A DNA stretch of 64,000 nt from a bacterium (GCA_905221215.1 CAJNCI010000002.1:1-64000), one strand, 5' to 3'. Numbered from the stretch's first letter, positions 51,157-61,880 are shown. Made by a program: numbers and translations. The notes: generated by a model from the sequence alone, not told the origin.

Positions 51157-52080
51157 TTGCCTCTTAGTTCACATTCTGAACGCCTAATGGGAACCACTAT
51201 CACGATTTCATTAGTGGATGAGCGAGCAGATAGCTTGCTCCAAAAATCCTTTGATTTACTCAAAGAGCTCGAATACCGCTTCAATGCCAATAGTCAAGAA
51301 TCTGAGTTGATGGAAATCAATCACCAAGCTGGAATAGCCCCCGTCAAGGTTCATCCAGACCTGTTTGAACTGATTTCACTTGGGTTAGAGCATAGCCTAG
51401 CGCCCTCTAGCCATCTCAATATCAGTATTGGTCCCCTAATTCAAACTTGGCGTATCGGTTTTTCAGATGCCAAAGTTGCCCAACCTCAAGAAATCGAATC
51501 GGTGCTCCCTTTAATCAATCCTCATTATATCGAGTTAGATTCTTCTACTTCTACTGTGTTTTTAAAACAGAAAGGAATGAAAATCGACCTTGGTTGTCTA
51601 GCCAAAGGATATAGTGCAGATAAGGTTGCCCAATTTCTGAGAGAAGAGGGAGTGAGTTCTGCCTTGATCAATCTGGGAGGGAATATCCTGACCCTTGGAA
51701 AAAATCAGGCAAGAGATAATCAACCTTGGCAAATCGGGATTCAAGACCCAGCCAATCCTCGGGGCAATCACTTAATGACCATCTCTGTTGTCAATAAATC
51801 TGTCGTGACTTCAGGCATTTATGAACGTCACCTGACAGTAGATGGAAAAGATTACCATCACATTTTTGACAGTCAGACAGGATATCCTGTTGAAACAGAA
51901 CTAGCTAGTCTGACAATCATCTCTGATAAGTCAGTCGATGGCGAAATCTGGACAACTCGACTCTTTGGAGAAAGACCTGCTTCTATCCTCTGGCAAGTCG
52001 AAAGTTTGGAGGGCATCGAAGCCATCCTCATCGATAAGGAAGGTCACCTAAGCTGTTCTTCAGGAATTCCTGCTCTATAG
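51157..52080 (+). CDS. apbE: FAD:protein FMN transferase (ApbE family), cytosolic
   Basis: 307 aa without signal peptide or lipobox, starting at TTG with AAGGAG 8 bases upstream. RLMGTTITISL, LGCLAKGYSADKVAQFL (~145), SALINLGGNILTLG (~170) and HIFDSQTGYPVETELASLTIIS (~225) are ApbE motifs. The enzyme links FMN from FAD to a Thr/Ser in DxxxGA[S/T]-type motifs. The natural target is the oxidoreductase two genes downstream. Confidence 0.92.
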   Translation: MPLSSHSERLMGTTITISLVDERADSLLQKSFDLLKELEYRFNANSQESELMEINHQAGIAPVKVHPDLFELISLGLEHSLAPSSHLNISIGPLIQTWRIGFSDAKVAQPQEIESVLPLINPHYIELDSSTSTVFLKQKGMKIDLGCLAKGYSADKVAQFLREEGVSSALINLGGNILTLGKNQARDNQPWQIGIQDPANPRGNHLMTISVVNKSVVTSGIYERHLTVDGKDYHHIFDSQTGYPVETELASLTIISDKSVDGEIWTTRLFGERPASILWQVESLEGIEAILIDKEGHLSCSSGIPAL

Positions 52081-52138
52081 AAACAACTGTTTCAATGGAG
52101 TTTAAAATTGTATTATGTAAAAAGAGAAAGGAAATCTC

Positions 52139-52744
52139 ATGTTAAAACTTATTGCTATTGTTGGAACAAATTCAAAACGTTCTACAAACCGTCAATTGCT
52201 TCAATACATGCAAAAACACTTTGCTGACAAAGCTGAAATTGAACTTGTTGAAATCAAGGACATTCCTGTCTTCAACAAACCAGCTGACAAGCAAGTACCT
52301 GCTGAAATTCTGGAAATTGCTGCTAAAATCGAAGAGGCAGATGGCGTTATTATCGGTACTCCTGAGTATGACCACTCTATCCCAGCTGTTTTGATGAGCG
52401 CTCTTGCTTGGTTGTCATATGGTATTTACCCACTTTTGAACAAACCAATCATGATTACAGGTGCTTCTTACGGTACACTTGGTTCATCACGCGCCCAATT
52501 ACAACTTCGTCAAATCTTAAACGCACCAGAAATCAAAGCAAGTGTCCTTCCTGATGAATTCTTGCTTTCACACTCTCTTCAAGCCTTTAACCCAAGTGGC
52601 GACTTGGTTGACCTTGATGTTATTAAAAAACTGGATGCCACTTTTGACGACTTCCGTATCTTTGTAAAAATTACAGAAAAATTGCGCAATGCACAAGCAC
52701 TACTTCGCAAAGATGCTGAAGAATTTGACTGGGAAAATTTGTAA
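52139..52744 (+). CDS. NAD(P)H-dependent FMN reductase family flavoprotein
   Basis: 201 aa flavodoxin-like fold: IAIVGTNSKRSTNRQLLQYM (phosphate-binding loop), GVIIGTPEYDHSIPAVLMSALAWL (~75) and MITGASYGTLGSSRAQLQLR. Second gene of the apbE cluster; homologous to the N-terminal domain of the next gene. Probable electron carrier or reductase. Confidence 0.88.
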   Translation: MLKLIAIVGTNSKRSTNRQLLQYMQKHFADKAEIELVEIKDIPVFNKPADKQVPAEILEIAAKIEEADGVIIGTPEYDHSIPAVLMSALAWLSYGIYPLLNKPIMITGASYGTLGSSRAQLQLRQILNAPEIKASVLPDEFLLSHSLQAFNPSGDLVDLDVIKKLDATFDDFRIFVKITEKLRNAQALLRKDAEEFDWENL

Positions 52745-52762
52745 GATAGGAGACCAAAAAGA

Positions 52763-54001
52763 ATGAAATTTGTTGGACTTGTAGGATCAAACTACGATCA
52801 ATCATATAACCGTAAACTCTTGGAATTCATCCGTCGTCACTTCAAACTCAAATTTGAATTAGAAGTTCTCGAAATTGACGAAGTTCCAATGTTTAACCAA
52901 GACGAAAAATGGGATGAAAGTTTCCAATTGCGTCTCTTGTATAACAGAATTACTCGTGCTGATGGTGTTATCATCGCTACTCCTGAGCACAACCACACAA
53001 TCTCAGCTTCCCTAAAATCTGTTCTTGAATGGCTTTCATACGAAGTTCATCCATTTGAAAACAAGCCAGTCATGATTGTGGGTGCATCTTACTACGACCA
53101 AGGTACTTCTCGTGCCCAAGTTCACCTTCGTAAGATTCTTGACGCTCCAGGTGTTAATGCCTACACACTTCCAGGTAACGAATTCCTTCTTGGTAAAGCC
53201 AAAGAAGCATTTGACGCAGAGGGCAATATCACAAATGAAGGAACTATTAATTTCCTTGAAACATGCTTGGACAACTTTGTAAAATATGTGGGAGTCGTTT
53301 CAAAATTGAAAAAACCAAAACCAATTGAACCAGAAGATTTATATTGTACAAATTCAATTGCAACTACCATTCAAGGTGTTGACCCTGATGATCCTGAATG
53401 GGTAGAAAAAGCAGCTGAACTTGTTGGAGCTGTTTCAGGAGATACTTACGTTAAATTAGACCACGGTATCTTAACAGTTAACCAGATTGACATGTTCTTG
53501 AAAGCAATGCCATTTGAATTGACATTTGCAGACGATAATAACCAATTCTTGTACTTTAATGACGCACACCAAGATCCAAATACAATGTTTGGTAAACGTG
53601 TACGTGCTCAATCAGGAAACCGTTTAGGAACTGTACACGGTTCATTGCCAGATTCTAGAATGAAAAACGTTGAATGGGTTGTCGGCGTATTGCGTAATGG
53701 GGATCAAGAATATGTCCGTACAATTGTGCCAGGAACACCAGAAGGCGTTATTAATACCCATAATTACCAAGCAATGTATTACCCAGATGGTTCATATGCT
53801 GGAATCAATGAAATCATCTTTAATTTCCAACCATGGCTTGACTGGTACCTCAATACAACTGGTCAACGTCTAGTTGGTGGAAATGCTGTAGCTCCTTCTG
53901 GAGGCCACGGTGGTGCAGACGCTACATCTGGCGCTTCTGATGCAGGTGATGCTGGAGGCCACGGTGGTGGCGCAGACGCTACATCTGGCGCAAGCAACTA
54001 A
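52763..54001 (+). CDS. Multidomain flavoprotein: FMN reductase + PAS-like domain + flavinylation tail
   Basis: 412 aa. Residues 1-185 repeat the FMN-reductase fold (GLVGSNYDQSYNRKLLEFI; IATPEHNHTISASLKSVLEWL). About 200-375 resemble a DUF438-type PAS domain (ILTVNQIDMFLKAMPFELTF, FLYFND). The tail has two copies of GGHGG(G)ADATSGAS separated by DAGDAG; each DATSGAS fits the ApbE acceptor motif, so two FMN groups may be attached by the neighbouring ApbE. RBS AGGAG. Confidence 0.85.
   Translation: MKFVGLVGSNYDQSYNRKLLEFIRRHFKLKFELEVLEIDEVPMFNQDEKWDESFQLRLLYNRITRADGVIIATPEHNHTISASLKSVLEWLSYEVHPFENKPVMIVGASYYDQGTSRAQVHLRKILDAPGVNAYTLPGNEFLLGKAKEAFDAEGNITNEGTINFLETCLDNFVKYVGVVSKLKKPKPIEPEDLYCTNSIATTIQGVDPDDPEWVEKAAELVGAVSGDTYVKLDHGILTVNQIDMFLKAMPFELTFADDNNQFLYFNDAHQDPNTMFGKRVRAQSGNRLGTVHGSLPDSRMKNVEWVVGVLRNGDQEYVRTIVPGTPEGVINTHNYQAMYYPDGSYAGINEIIFNFQPWLDWYLNTTGQRLVGGNAVAPSGGHGGADATSGASDAGDAGGHGGGADATSGASN
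53895..53993 (+). repeat. Tandem repeat coding for two flavinylation motifs
   Basis: GGAGGCCACGGTGGTG...CAGACGCTACATCTGGCG occurs twice about 57 bases apart, the second with one extra glycine codon. A recent in-frame duplication of the flavin-acceptor tail. Confidence 0.8.
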
Positions 54002-54116
54002 TAACAGTTTTAGGAACCATTTTGGTTCCTTTTTTAGTGACAAAAGACTAGCAGTTTGTGTCTGCTAGTCTTTTGATTATTATTTTATCTATCCTTGTTA
54101 AAAGAAAGAATAGTGC

Positions 54117-54374
54117 TTATGAATTTGGATCATCGAGACTACGGCCATGTAACCCTTTTTCACGTTGTACTTGGCGTAGTTTTTCTGGTGTAACATCGTT
54201 TCCTTCTTCGTCCACGATTTTAATTCCTTCAATGTGGTGACGAACAGTGCGACGATAACCTTCGATGTACTCCTCACGTAGTTTGGCTTGTTCTACTTTT
54301 TCTTCCGGTGTCAAGCCTTCTGCTTTTTTCTTTTTAGCTAGCTCGTTGATACGAGCAATTTTTTTCGGATCCAT
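54117..54374 (-). CDS. DUF896-family protein (YnzC-like)
   Basis: 85 aa. [63 protein letters not shown] is the family's conserved helical hairpin. Cytosolic; YnzC in Bacillus belongs to the SOS response, the streptococcal role is unknown. It starts 41 bases after the glyS stop and probably follows glyS in one transcript. Confidence 0.92.
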   Translation of the reverse strand: MDPKKIARINELAKKKKAEGLTPEEKVEQAKLREEYIEGYRRTVRHHIEGIKIVDEEGNDVTPEKLRQVQREKGLHGRSLDDPNS

Positions 54375-54415
54375 TTCTTCTCCTTTGTGATAAGATAAAG
54401 TCCGTTTATCAAACT

Positions 54416-56452
54416 TTATTTAGTGTTAATTTGGTTAAAACGAGCAAGTTTGGATGCTTTTTGAGTTAATTGCGACAAGATTGACAAACGATTTTGACGG
54501 ACTGTCTCGTCTTCAGCCATAACCATAGTATTTTCAAAGAAGGCATCAATGACTGGGCTAAGAGCAAAGAGTTGTTTCAATTGTTGACTTACAGTCCCTG
54601 ACAAAACAAGTGATTCTACAGCTTCTGCCAAAGCTTTTTCTTGGTCATTTTCAAAGAGTGCTGAATCAACTGTAGCAACTCCTTCTGCCTTATCAGCCAA
54701 GTTAAAGGCACGAGAAAGTGATTCAACTGAAGGTTTGAAGTCTTCTTCCTTGCTTGCTTCTACAAGAGCACTTGCCGCTTCCAACATATCCGCCACAACA
54801 AAGTTTGAACCTGCAAGTACCGCTTCCTTGATATCTTTTGGAGTTGAACCCATCATCTTATCGACACGAGCCTTGATAAAGTCCATGACCTCCGCTTTAT
54901 TTTCATAAGTTAAGCTGTCGAATTTCAAAGCATAAAGGCTATCAATCAGCTCATCCATAGCAATGTGCCAACCAAAGGCATCCAAGATACGAACCACGCC
55001 TTGAGTTGCACGACGAAGGGCATAAGGATCATTAGAACCTGATGGAATCAAACCTACTGAGAAGAAACTCAAAATCGTATCCAATTTGTCTGCAATGGCA
55101 AGCACTGCACCGACCTTGCTCTCTGGAAGTTCGCCTTCGGCTGATGTAGGCATGTAGTGTTCACGAATAGCAGCTGCCACCGCTGGAGTTTCCCCAGCAA
55201 GAAGGGCATATTTCTCACCCATAATTCCTTGGAGTTCATCAAATTCACCAACCATACCTGTCAACAAGTCAAACTTGTAAATGGCTGCTGCACGGGCTAG
55301 GTCAATCGTTTCATCAGCTGACAAACCAGCTTTTTCTGCCAAGAGAATAGCAATCTGACCCGTACGAATCATGTGTTCACGAAGAGAACCAATTTTCTCA
55401 TGGAAGGTTACATTGTTTAATTTTTCAACAAGGTCTGAAATAACCAATTTTTGGTCTTCACGCCAGAAGAATTCTCCGTCTTCCAAGCGGGCTACCAAGA
55501 CTTTTTCATTTCCTTTGATGACATTTTCCAAATGCTCTGCATTTCCGTTACGGACAGAAATAAAGTTTGGCAATAATTTACCGTCTTGATCACGAACAAC
55601 AAAGTAACGTTGGTGTTCCTTCATCGAAGTAACCAAAACTTCTTCTGGAACTTCAAGGTATTTGGCATCAAAACTTCCCATAAAGGCAGTTGGGTATTCA
55701 ACCAAGTTCAAGACTTCATTAAGCAAATCAGCATCAATCTCGATGCGTACACCATGTTCAGCTTCAATTGCCTTGATTTGGTCAACAATCATTTGCTCAC
55801 GTTCACGTGGATCTGCAATTACAAACTGTGCACGAAGGTCTTCTTCATAGCTCAATGCTGACTGAATCTTGGTTTCTTGTCCCAAGAAACGATGACCACG
55901 GCTCACACGATCCCCCTTGATATCAAGGAAATCCAAGTCAAACTCTTGCTCATCCAAGAGAACAGTTAAAGTGTGAACAGGGCGGATGTATTCAAAACTA
56001 TTTCCAGCCCAGTGCATGCTGACAGGGAAAGTCAATGACTTCAAGACATCTACAACACCAGGAACAATAGCTTCAACTGCTTGACCAACTTCTTCCTTAG
56101 TGACATAGACATATTCTTCACCTTTGATTTCACGGAATTCGATATCTTCAACCGTCAAGCCTTTTCCACGGACAAATCCTTGAGCTGCTTTGGTGAAGTT
56201 CCCATCACTATCCAAGGCAATTTTCTTTGCTGGCCCCTTGAAATCTTCTGTCAAATCAGACTGCTTGTCTGCAAGACCAGTCACACGAACAGCCAAACGA
56301 CGTGGTGTTGAGAAGGTTTGAATGGTTTCAAAAGACAGGCGGTTTTCCTTGAGGAAGGCTGCCATTTTTTCGCCTAGTTGTTTTTCACTTGGTGTGACAA
56401 CATAGGCTGGTAATTCTTCAAGACCGAGTTCTACTAATAAGTTTTTTGTCAT
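54416..56452 (-). CDS. glyS: Glycyl-tRNA synthetase beta subunit
   Basis: 678 aa, part of the alpha2beta2 bacterial enzyme. [19 protein letters not shown] at the start, [40 protein letters not shown] and [19 protein letters not shown] (~470) are family blocks; the C-terminal domain binds tRNA. Read with glyQ from a T-box-controlled promoter, across an unusual 259-base intergenic region. Confidence 0.97.
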   Translation of the reverse strand: MTKNLLVELGLEELPAYVVTPSEKQLGEKMAAFLKENRLSFETIQTFSTPRRLAVRVTGLADKQSDLTEDFKGPAKKIALDSDGNFTKAAQGFVRGKGLTVEDIEFREIKGEEYVYVTKEEVGQAVEAIVPGVVDVLKSLTFPVSMHWAGNSFEYIRPVHTLTVLLDEQEFDLDFLDIKGDRVSRGHRFLGQETKIQSALSYEEDLRAQFVIADPREREQMIVDQIKAIEAEHGVRIEIDADLLNEVLNLVEYPTAFMGSFDAKYLEVPEEVLVTSMKEHQRYFVVRDQDGKLLPNFISVRNGNAEHLENVIKGNEKVLVARLEDGEFFWREDQKLVISDLVEKLNNVTFHEKIGSLREHMIRTGQIAILLAEKAGLSADETIDLARAAAIYKFDLLTGMVGEFDELQGIMGEKYALLAGETPAVAAAIREHYMPTSAEGELPESKVGAVLAIADKLDTILSFFSVGLIPSGSNDPYALRRATQGVVRILDAFGWHIAMDELIDSLYALKFDSLTYENKAEVMDFIKARVDKMMGSTPKDIKEAVLAGSNFVVADMLEAASALVEASKEEDFKPSVESLSRAFNLADKAEGVATVDSALFENDQEKALAEAVESLVLSGTVSQQLKQLFALSPVIDAFFENTMVMAEDETVRQNRLSILSQLTQKASKLARFNQINTK

Positions 56453-56485
56453 ATTTTTTCCTTTACATTTTCTTCAATCTTTTTT

Positions 56486-56657
56486 GATATGCACCTTAGG
56501 TACTGGGGACGTCGCTAACTAACTTTGTGAGTCTGTATGGAAATCTAATGCAAAATTGATCAAGATTTCCAACAGTCTCATCAAAGTGGATTTAGCTGAC
56601 TGATTTTTGAACCTAAGGTTTCAAAAATCCCCACATAACAGTACGGCGGTGCATATC
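56486..56657. repeat. 172-bp near-palindromic element between glyQ and glyS
   Basis: The ends GATATGCACC (56486-56495) and GGTGCATATC (56648-56657) are inverted, followed inward by GTACTG/CAGTAC, CTAA..ACTTTG/CAAAGT..TTAG, and GGAAATCT/AGATTTCC around a 14-base loop. A separate side hairpin GATTTTTGAACCT/AGGTTTCAAAAATC lies at about 56602-56629. It codes for nothing and looks like a small folded repeat (RUP/MITE type). Confidence 0.65.
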
Positions 56658-56711
56658 CCTCTAGCAAGTCTTCGACTTGCCTCTAACGATTTTAGAGAAC
56701 AGTATTACTCA

Positions 56712-57629
56712 CTATTCTGCGTCTTCTGCTAAGAGTTTAGCTCGTGTTGCTTCATCCAAAAGTGGGTAGCCTAGGCGTTTGCGTTCTGCGACAAAGGTTT
56801 TAGCTACGACACGGGCCAAGTTACGGATACGTGCGATATAGCCTGCGCGCTCTGTTACAGATACGGCACCACGCGCATCCAGCAGATTAAAGGTGTGTGA
56901 ACATTTGAGAACATAGTCATAGGCAGGGTGAACCAAGCCTTCTTCCAGAGCATGACCAGCTTCTTTTTCAAACTTATCAAAGTTTTCCAGCAACATTTCT
57001 TGATCCGAAATTTCAAATGAATATTTTGAGTGCTCGTACTCAGGCTGGATAAAGATCTCTCCATATTTTACACCATCAGCCCATTCAATATCATAGACAG
57101 AGTCTACTTCTTGGATATAAGAAGCCAAGCGTTCCAAACCATAGGTAACTTCCGCAGTCACAGGGCCAGTTGCCAATCCACCAACTTGTTGGAAATAAGT
57201 GAACTGAGTGATTTCCATCCCATCAAGCCAAACTTCCCATCCAAGACCAGCTGAACCAGTAGATGGATTTTCCCAGTTATCCTCAACGAAACGAATATCG
57301 TGTTCCAATGGATTGATACCCAATTTTTCCAGAGACTCAAGGTACAGTTCTTGAATATTTGATGGAGAAGGCTTCATAACCACTTGGAATTGGTGGTGTT
57401 GGTAAAGACGGTTAGGATTTTCTCCGTAACGACCGTCAGCAGGACGACGTGATGGCTCTACATAAGCCGCATTCCATGGTTCAGGTCCAATAGCACGAAG
57501 GAAAGTGTAAGGACTCATTGTCCCCGCACCCTTTTCATTATCATAAGCCTGCATAAGCATACAACCTTGGTCATTCCAAAATTGTTGCAAAGTAAGGATG
57601 ATTTCCTGGAAAGTCAATTTTTTAGACAT
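56712..57629 (-). CDS. glyQ: Glycyl-tRNA synthetase alpha subunit
   Basis: 305 aa catalytic subunit. [21 protein letters not shown] at the start, [46 protein letters not shown] (class II motifs), [19 protein letters not shown] at 57629 has AAGGAG 8 bases upstream. A 173-base-upstream copy of its first eight codons creates a decoy start. Confidence 0.97.
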   Translation of the reverse strand: MSKKLTFQEIILTLQQFWNDQGCMLMQAYDNEKGAGTMSPYTFLRAIGPEPWNAAYVEPSRRPADGRYGENPNRLYQHHQFQVVMKPSPSNIQELYLESLEKLGINPLEHDIRFVEDNWENPSTGSAGLGWEVWLDGMEITQFTYFQQVGGLATGPVTAEVTYGLERLASYIQEVDSVYDIEWADGVKYGEIFIQPEYEHSKYSFEISDQEMLLENFDKFEKEAGHALEEGLVHPAYDYVLKCSHTFNLLDARGAVSVTERAGYIARIRNLARVVAKTFVAERKRLGYPLLDEATRAKLLAEDAE

Positions 57630-57823
57630 TATTTACTCCTTTTTCTATAAATGACTTGCGACACGAGTCTGCCTCGTCGATTAGACGAAGCAAGACGAGT
57701 TAGTACTGCGTCTAGCTCAGGCACTCTAGTGCTGAGCGTGGGGCAGCCCGACTGTAAGGAGGCCTCTGCCATTGATGCAGTGGAAAGTCAATTTTTTAGA
57801 CATCTTTTACTCCTTTTTATAAA
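57608..57823 (-). repeat. Direct repeat of the glyQ ribosome site and start, with 128-bp insert
   Basis: 57608-57652 and 57781-57823 are nearly the same (TGGAAAGTCAATTTTTTAGA..., then ACTCCTTTTT and ATAAA). Between them 57653-57780 is hairpin-rich: TCGTC/GACGA, CTCGTC/GACGAG, CTCAGGCACT/AGTGCTGAG and GGCAG/CTGCC. It looks like an insertion that duplicated its target. Confidence 0.8.
57726..57803 (-). CDS. Decoy reading frame: first codons of GlyQ fused to insert (25 aa)
   Basis: AAGGAG precedes ATG 57803. The frame begins MSKKLTF exactly as GlyQ, then leaves the repeat and continues HCINGRGLLTVGLPHAQH to a TAG in the insert. It would be translated from every glyQ mRNA ahead of the true start. 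Whether the peptide matters is unknown. Confidence 0.5.
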   Translation of the reverse strand: MSKKLTFHCINGRGLLTVGLPHAQH

Positions 57824-57842
57824 TTCTTGTGACTTTGGATAC

Positions 57843-58035
57843 AAAAAGAACCGTGTCTTTGCTCCTAAGTCTGTGACCTAGGGGCGTCAGAAACGCGGTT
57901 CCACCCTAATTTATTACTTCATTGTTTTTGAAAATACTACAGAAAGCGCCAGTTCCTTATTTTGCCCTACTTGGCTCCCACTATCCCAAGCTCGCTTGAA
58001 GAACGCCATAAGACTTTCTTTCCTGCTGACTATTA
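57843..58035 (-). promoter_or_regulatory. Glycine T-box leader of glyQS
   Basis: The T-box core AGGGTGGAACCGCG is at 57894-57907 (minus). Stem I (GAAAG...CTTTC) lies upstream with GGC, a glycine codon, in the specifier region (GGAACTGGCGC). The terminator stem GAACCGCGT/ACACGGTTC ends in TTTTTG at 57843. A TGATATAAT promoter element is near 58030. Uncharged tRNA-Gly should favour read-through into glyQ. Confidence 0.9.
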
Positions 58036-58076
58036 TATCAAAAATTAGAACAATGTACAATTCTTTTTATGATTTT

Positions 58077-58919
58077 CTAGAAATCCATATCATCAACTCT
58101 TGGAGCACCAGACTGAACAGCAATCGCTTTTAAGGTTTCACGCTCCTCGTGACTCAGCTCAATTCCGAAACAATCAAGATTAGCTTGAATACGAGAAGCT
58201 GTGACAGATTTTGGAAGTGGTAAAAATCCTTCTGCCAAGCTCCAGGCCAAGGCTATCTGGGCAACAGATTTCCCATGATTTGCCGCGATTTCTTGCACCT
58301 CCTTGCTATCAAAAAGTTCTCCCTGACCAAAAGGTCCCCAAGCTTCCAATAAAATTCCTTTTTTACGACAGTAATCTACGACTTGATCTTGATACACACC
58401 TGGCGCCAAGCGAACCTGATTAACAGCTGGGATGATTTTTGCTGTTTCAAGCAAGGCATCCAAATGCTGGGGAAGAAAATTACTAACCCCGATAGCACGT
58501 ATTTTGCCTTCTTGATAAAGATCTTCCATTGCTCTCCAGACTTCCGCATTTCGGATTTTCCATTGGTCATTTTCTCTGAGCGGTTTTGGATTTGGCCAAT
58601 GAATCAAATACAAATCCAAATATTCCAAGCCTAACTTCTCTAAAGACTCTTCAAAAGCCTGACGAGCTTGCTCATAGCTATGGTTTGTATTCCAGAGTTT
58701 ACTGGTAACAAAAATTTCCTCACGCGGAACGCCACTATCTTGAATAGCACGACCAACGCTTTCTTCATTTTTATAGATAGCTGCCGTATCGATATGGCGA
58801 TAGCCTGCCTTTAAAGCTTCTAGGACAGCTTGGTAAGCAATCTCTCCATTTTCAGCTTTCCAGGTTCCAAAACCCAGAACTGGAATTGTAACGCCATTAT
58901 TTAAAGTATAAGATTTCAT
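58077..58919 (-). CDS. Aldo/keto reductase
   Basis: 280 aa NADPH-dependent reductase. GFGTWKAENGEIAYQAVLEALKAGYRHIDTAAIYKNEESVGRAI holds the catalytic Asp and Tyr, followed by LYLIHWPNPKP (His) and LPKSVTASRIQANLD (cofactor phosphate site). The 2,5-diketo-D-gluconate reductase/YvgN-like branch. Monocistronic; physiological substrate unknown. Confidence 0.93.
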   Translation of the reverse strand: MKSYTLNNGVTIPVLGFGTWKAENGEIAYQAVLEALKAGYRHIDTAAIYKNEESVGRAIQDSGVPREEIFVTSKLWNTNHSYEQARQAFEESLEKLGLEYLDLYLIHWPNPKPLRENDQWKIRNAEVWRAMEDLYQEGKIRAIGVSNFLPQHLDALLETAKIIPAVNQVRLAPGVYQDQVVDYCRKKGILLEAWGPFGQGELFDSKEVQEIAANHGKSVAQIALAWSLAEGFLPLPKSVTASRIQANLDCFGIELSHEERETLKAIAVQSGAPRVDDMDF

Positions 58920-58995
58920 TATTTTTCCTTTCTATGTGAAGAAAATCTAAAGAAATAAATTCTCAAAGAAAACTTATCTCTTTAGATTTTTTGAA

Positions 58996-60387
58996 TTATT
59001 GGTCACGGTCGTAGTAAAGCTGGTGAGCTTTAAGACGAGAATCTAACAAATCTGGTACGGTTACAAAGTCATAACCTTGCCCTTTCAAATAGTCAATAAC
59101 CTTCGGCAAAGCATGTACAGTCTCAGCATGGATATCATGCATGAGAATAATAGAACCATTCTTGACTTCACGCTGAATTTCTGTCAAAATAGCTGCTTCA
59201 TTTTTACTCTTCCAGTCCAGACTATCCACATTCCACATAATAAAACTCAAATCGAGGCTATTGCGAATGTCATCTGTAATGGCTCCATAAGGCGGACGCA
59301 TAAGTTTAGAACTAGAGCCCAGGACCTTAGTTAGCGCATCCTCAGTATCAGTTATTTGTTTTTTAGCGTCATCAAGAGAAAGTTTTGAAAGCACTGGATG
59401 GCTCCAACTATGGTTTCCAATGACATGGCCATCTGCTTTCATGCGTTTCAAAATCTCTTCATTGCCAGAAACATTCTTACCCAAAACGAAGAAAGTTGCC
59501 TTAATACCATACTTAGAAAGAGTATCTAATGCTTGATTTGTCGTCGTAGGATTTGGTCCATCATCAAAAGTCAAGGCCACTACTTTACGATTTTTCTTTT
59601 CATAATAAACCTTATATAGTTCTGCATCCTTATCTAATAAATAGGAAGACTGAATAACTTCAAAGAAACTAGATACAGGCAAGGCAATCTCGTCCATATT
59701 TTCAACAGGATGACTCGGATAAAGGATAATCTGACTATCCTTATAATCAAAATTCCATATAGACAAATCTTGGTCAGAGAATCCTTTAACAAGCTGATCA
59801 ATCTTTTCTTGCTCCAATTTCTTATCCTGTAAGAAAGAGGTAATTTCTTTTAACAGCTTCTCTTTAGCCTTACTAGCATCTGAAAATAGTTGATCAAATG
59901 TAAAAGGTTTACCATCTTCTGTCAAATGCACTTTCGCTAGAGTAGTTTTTTCAGTCTCTTCAACTTTTGAAGAAGTTAAGTCATAGACTTGTTTCATCAC
60001 ATTTCGGTTGACAATCCCTTTTAAAGTCGAATCCTGTTTCTCCGTATAATAAAAAACCAGATTTTCCTTATCTTCCAGATTTTCCTTAATATCCTGTGTC
60101 ATGATTTCTTTTACAGACGAAATCACTTGCTCGCCTTGAAGAGGATAATAGGCAATTACTTCAGCTTGTCCCTTACGAAAATGATCCTTCTGGTTTCCCT
60201 CACTCAATTGATTATCTTTATCATTTTTTAAAGACTCAATCTTTTGTTCGAAACTTTGCTTTGTGTAGACTTTATAACCAATTATCGATCCAAGAACACA
60301 AATGCTTACTGAAAAGATAGCTACTAAGGCTATTAAACTCATTCTTATCTTATCGTGATTCTCACGCTTTGCTCTACTTTTATCCAT
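58996..60387 (-). CDS. pgdA: Peptidoglycan N-acetylglucosamine deacetylase
   Basis: 463 aa. N-terminal membrane anchor ([23 protein letters not shown]), a middle domain (~50-260) and a C-terminal NodB domain: motif 1 [15 protein letters not shown] (~270), motif 2 [16 protein letters not shown] (~318), motif 3 [10 protein letters not shown] (~365), motif 4 [13 protein letters not shown] and motif 5 [17 protein letters not shown]. This is the architecture of pneumococcal PgdA, which deacetylates peptidoglycan and gives lysozyme resistance. Confidence 0.95.
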   Translation of the reverse strand: MDKSRAKRENHDKIRMSLIALVAIFSVSICVLGSIIGYKVYTKQSFEQKIESLKNDKDNQLSEGNQKDHFRKGQAEVIAYYPLQGEQVISSVKEIMTQDIKENLEDKENLVFYYTEKQDSTLKGIVNRNVMKQVYDLTSSKVEETEKTTLAKVHLTEDGKPFTFDQLFSDASKAKEKLLKEITSFLQDKKLEQEKIDQLVKGFSDQDLSIWNFDYKDSQIILYPSHPVENMDEIALPVSSFFEVIQSSYLLDKDAELYKVYYEKKNRKVVALTFDDGPNPTTTNQALDTLSKYGIKATFFVLGKNVSGNEEILKRMKADGHVIGNHSWSHPVLSKLSLDDAKKQITDTEDALTKVLGSSSKLMRPPYGAITDDIRNSLDLSFIMWNVDSLDWKSKNEAAILTEIQREVKNGSIILMHDIHAETVHALPKVIDYLKGQGYDFVTVPDLLDSRLKAHQLYYDRDQ

Positions 60388-60476
60388 AAGACCATCATAT
60401 CAAATTCAAGCTATAATTTCAATGATTTTAGAGGAAATAGTATATTAAAAAAGAGGGGCAAGCCCCTCTTAAAATC

Positions 60477-61667
60477 TTATTTTACTGCTTCTTTCAATGC
60501 ATCTACCTTATCCAAACGTTCCCATGGAAGGTCAATATCTGTACGTCCCATGTGACCGTAAACTGCTGTTTGACGGTAAATTGGACGTTTAAGATCCAGC
60601 ATTTGGATAATTCCTGCTGGGCGAAGGTCAAAGATTTGACGAGCCGCTTTTTCAAGCTTGCTTTCAGCTACTGTTCCTGTACCGAAAGTATCGATACGAA
60701 CAGAAACAGGTTGGGCAACACCAATAGCGTAGGCCAATTGCACTTCTGCCTTCTTAGCCAAACCTGCTGCAACGATATTCTTGGCAATATAACGAGCCGC
60801 ATAAGAGGCTGAACGATCCACCTTCGTCGCATCCTTACCAGAGAAGGCACCACCACCGTGACGAGAGTAGCCACCATAAGTATCCACGATAATCTTACGA
60901 CCAGTCAAACCTGAGTCTCCTTGAGGTCCACCGATTACAAAGCGACCAGTTGGATTGATGAAGAATTTTGTTTGCTCATCCAAATAAGATGCTGGAATCA
61001 CTTCCTTGATAACCTTGTTAATCACATCTTGATGGATTTGTTCATTAGTGGCTTCTGGATCGTGCTGAGTAGAAATAACAACTGTATCCACACGTACTGG
61101 ACGATCATTCTCATCATACTCAACTGTAACTTGTGATTTAGCATCTGGACGAAGATAACTTATTTCACCAGATTTACGAAGTTCTGCCAAACGACGAACC
61201 AATTTATGACTAAGTGAAATTGGCAAAGGCATGAGCTCTTCTGTTTCATCAACCGCAAATCCAAACATGAGCCCTTGGTCACCAGCTCCAATCAAGTCCA
61301 GTGGATCTTGATCTGCATTTCCACGAACCTCCAAGGCTTCGTTAACACCTTGGGCGATGTCAGTAGATTGTTCCACCAAGGATGGGTGTACTCCCACCGT
61401 CTCAGCAGAAAAACCATACTCTGTATTGGTGTAACCAATCTCTGCAATGGTATCACGAACTACACGGTTAATATCCACATAGGCATTTGTAGAAATTTCA
61501 CCAAAAACGTGGACTGAACCAGTATATACAGCTGTCTCAGCAGCAACGTGCGCCTCTGGATCCTTGGCTAAAATAGCATCCAAAATCGCATCTGAAATTT
61601 GGTCTGCAATCTTATCTGGATGCCCCTCAGATACAGATTCAGACGTGAATAATTTACGTTCTGACAT
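60477..61667 (-). CDS. metK: S-adenosylmethionine synthetase
   Basis: 396 aa; makes SAM from methionine and [46 protein letters not shown] and [26 protein letters not shown] are the family signatures. Controlled by an SMK-type riboswitch that covers its ribosome site (see next entry). Confidence 0.98.
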   Translation of the reverse strand: MSERKLFTSESVSEGHPDKIADQISDAILDAILAKDPEAHVAAETAVYTGSVHVFGEISTNAYVDINRVVRDTIAEIGYTNTEYGFSAETVGVHPSLVEQSTDIAQGVNEALEVRGNADQDPLDLIGAGDQGLMFGFAVDETEELMPLPISLSHKLVRRLAELRKSGEISYLRPDAKSQVTVEYDENDRPVRVDTVVISTQHDPEATNEQIHQDVINKVIKEVIPASYLDEQTKFFINPTGRFVIGGPQGDSGLTGRKIIVDTYGGYSRHGGGAFSGKDATKVDRSASYAARYIAKNIVAAGLAKKAEVQLAYAIGVAQPVSVRIDTFGTGTVAESKLEKAARQIFDLRPAGIIQMLDLKRPIYRQTAVYGHMGRTDIDLPWERLDKVDALKEAVK

Positions 61668-61671
61668 AAAA

Positions 61672-61778
61672 ATGTCCCCCCTTAAAAATAGTGTTATAGA
61701 GTTACAAAGTACTGATAGGAAATTTCTTAGTGATGTAGACCTACCATCTTATCGGGACTATATAACTTCATCATTATA
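61672..61778 (-). promoter_or_regulatory. SMK box (SAM-III) riboswitch and promoter of metK
   Basis: On the minus strand GTCCCGATAAGATGGTAGGT (61739-61758) is followed by CATC, CTTTGTAAC and then GGGGGGAC (from 61672), whose GGGG is the ribosome site of metK. GTCCC pairs with GGGAC, the hallmark of SMK boxes upstream of metK in Lactobacillales; SAM binding should hide the site. TGATATAAT (TATAAT 61773-61778) is the extended -10. Confidence 0.85.
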
Positions 61779-61880
61779 TCATTTTTTAGCGCAATTTGCA
61801 GTCTTTAATGTAATATTTCAATGTAGATATTTCGTTCTTAGAAATAAAAAAAGTTGGAGCTCAATACTCCAACAATTACC

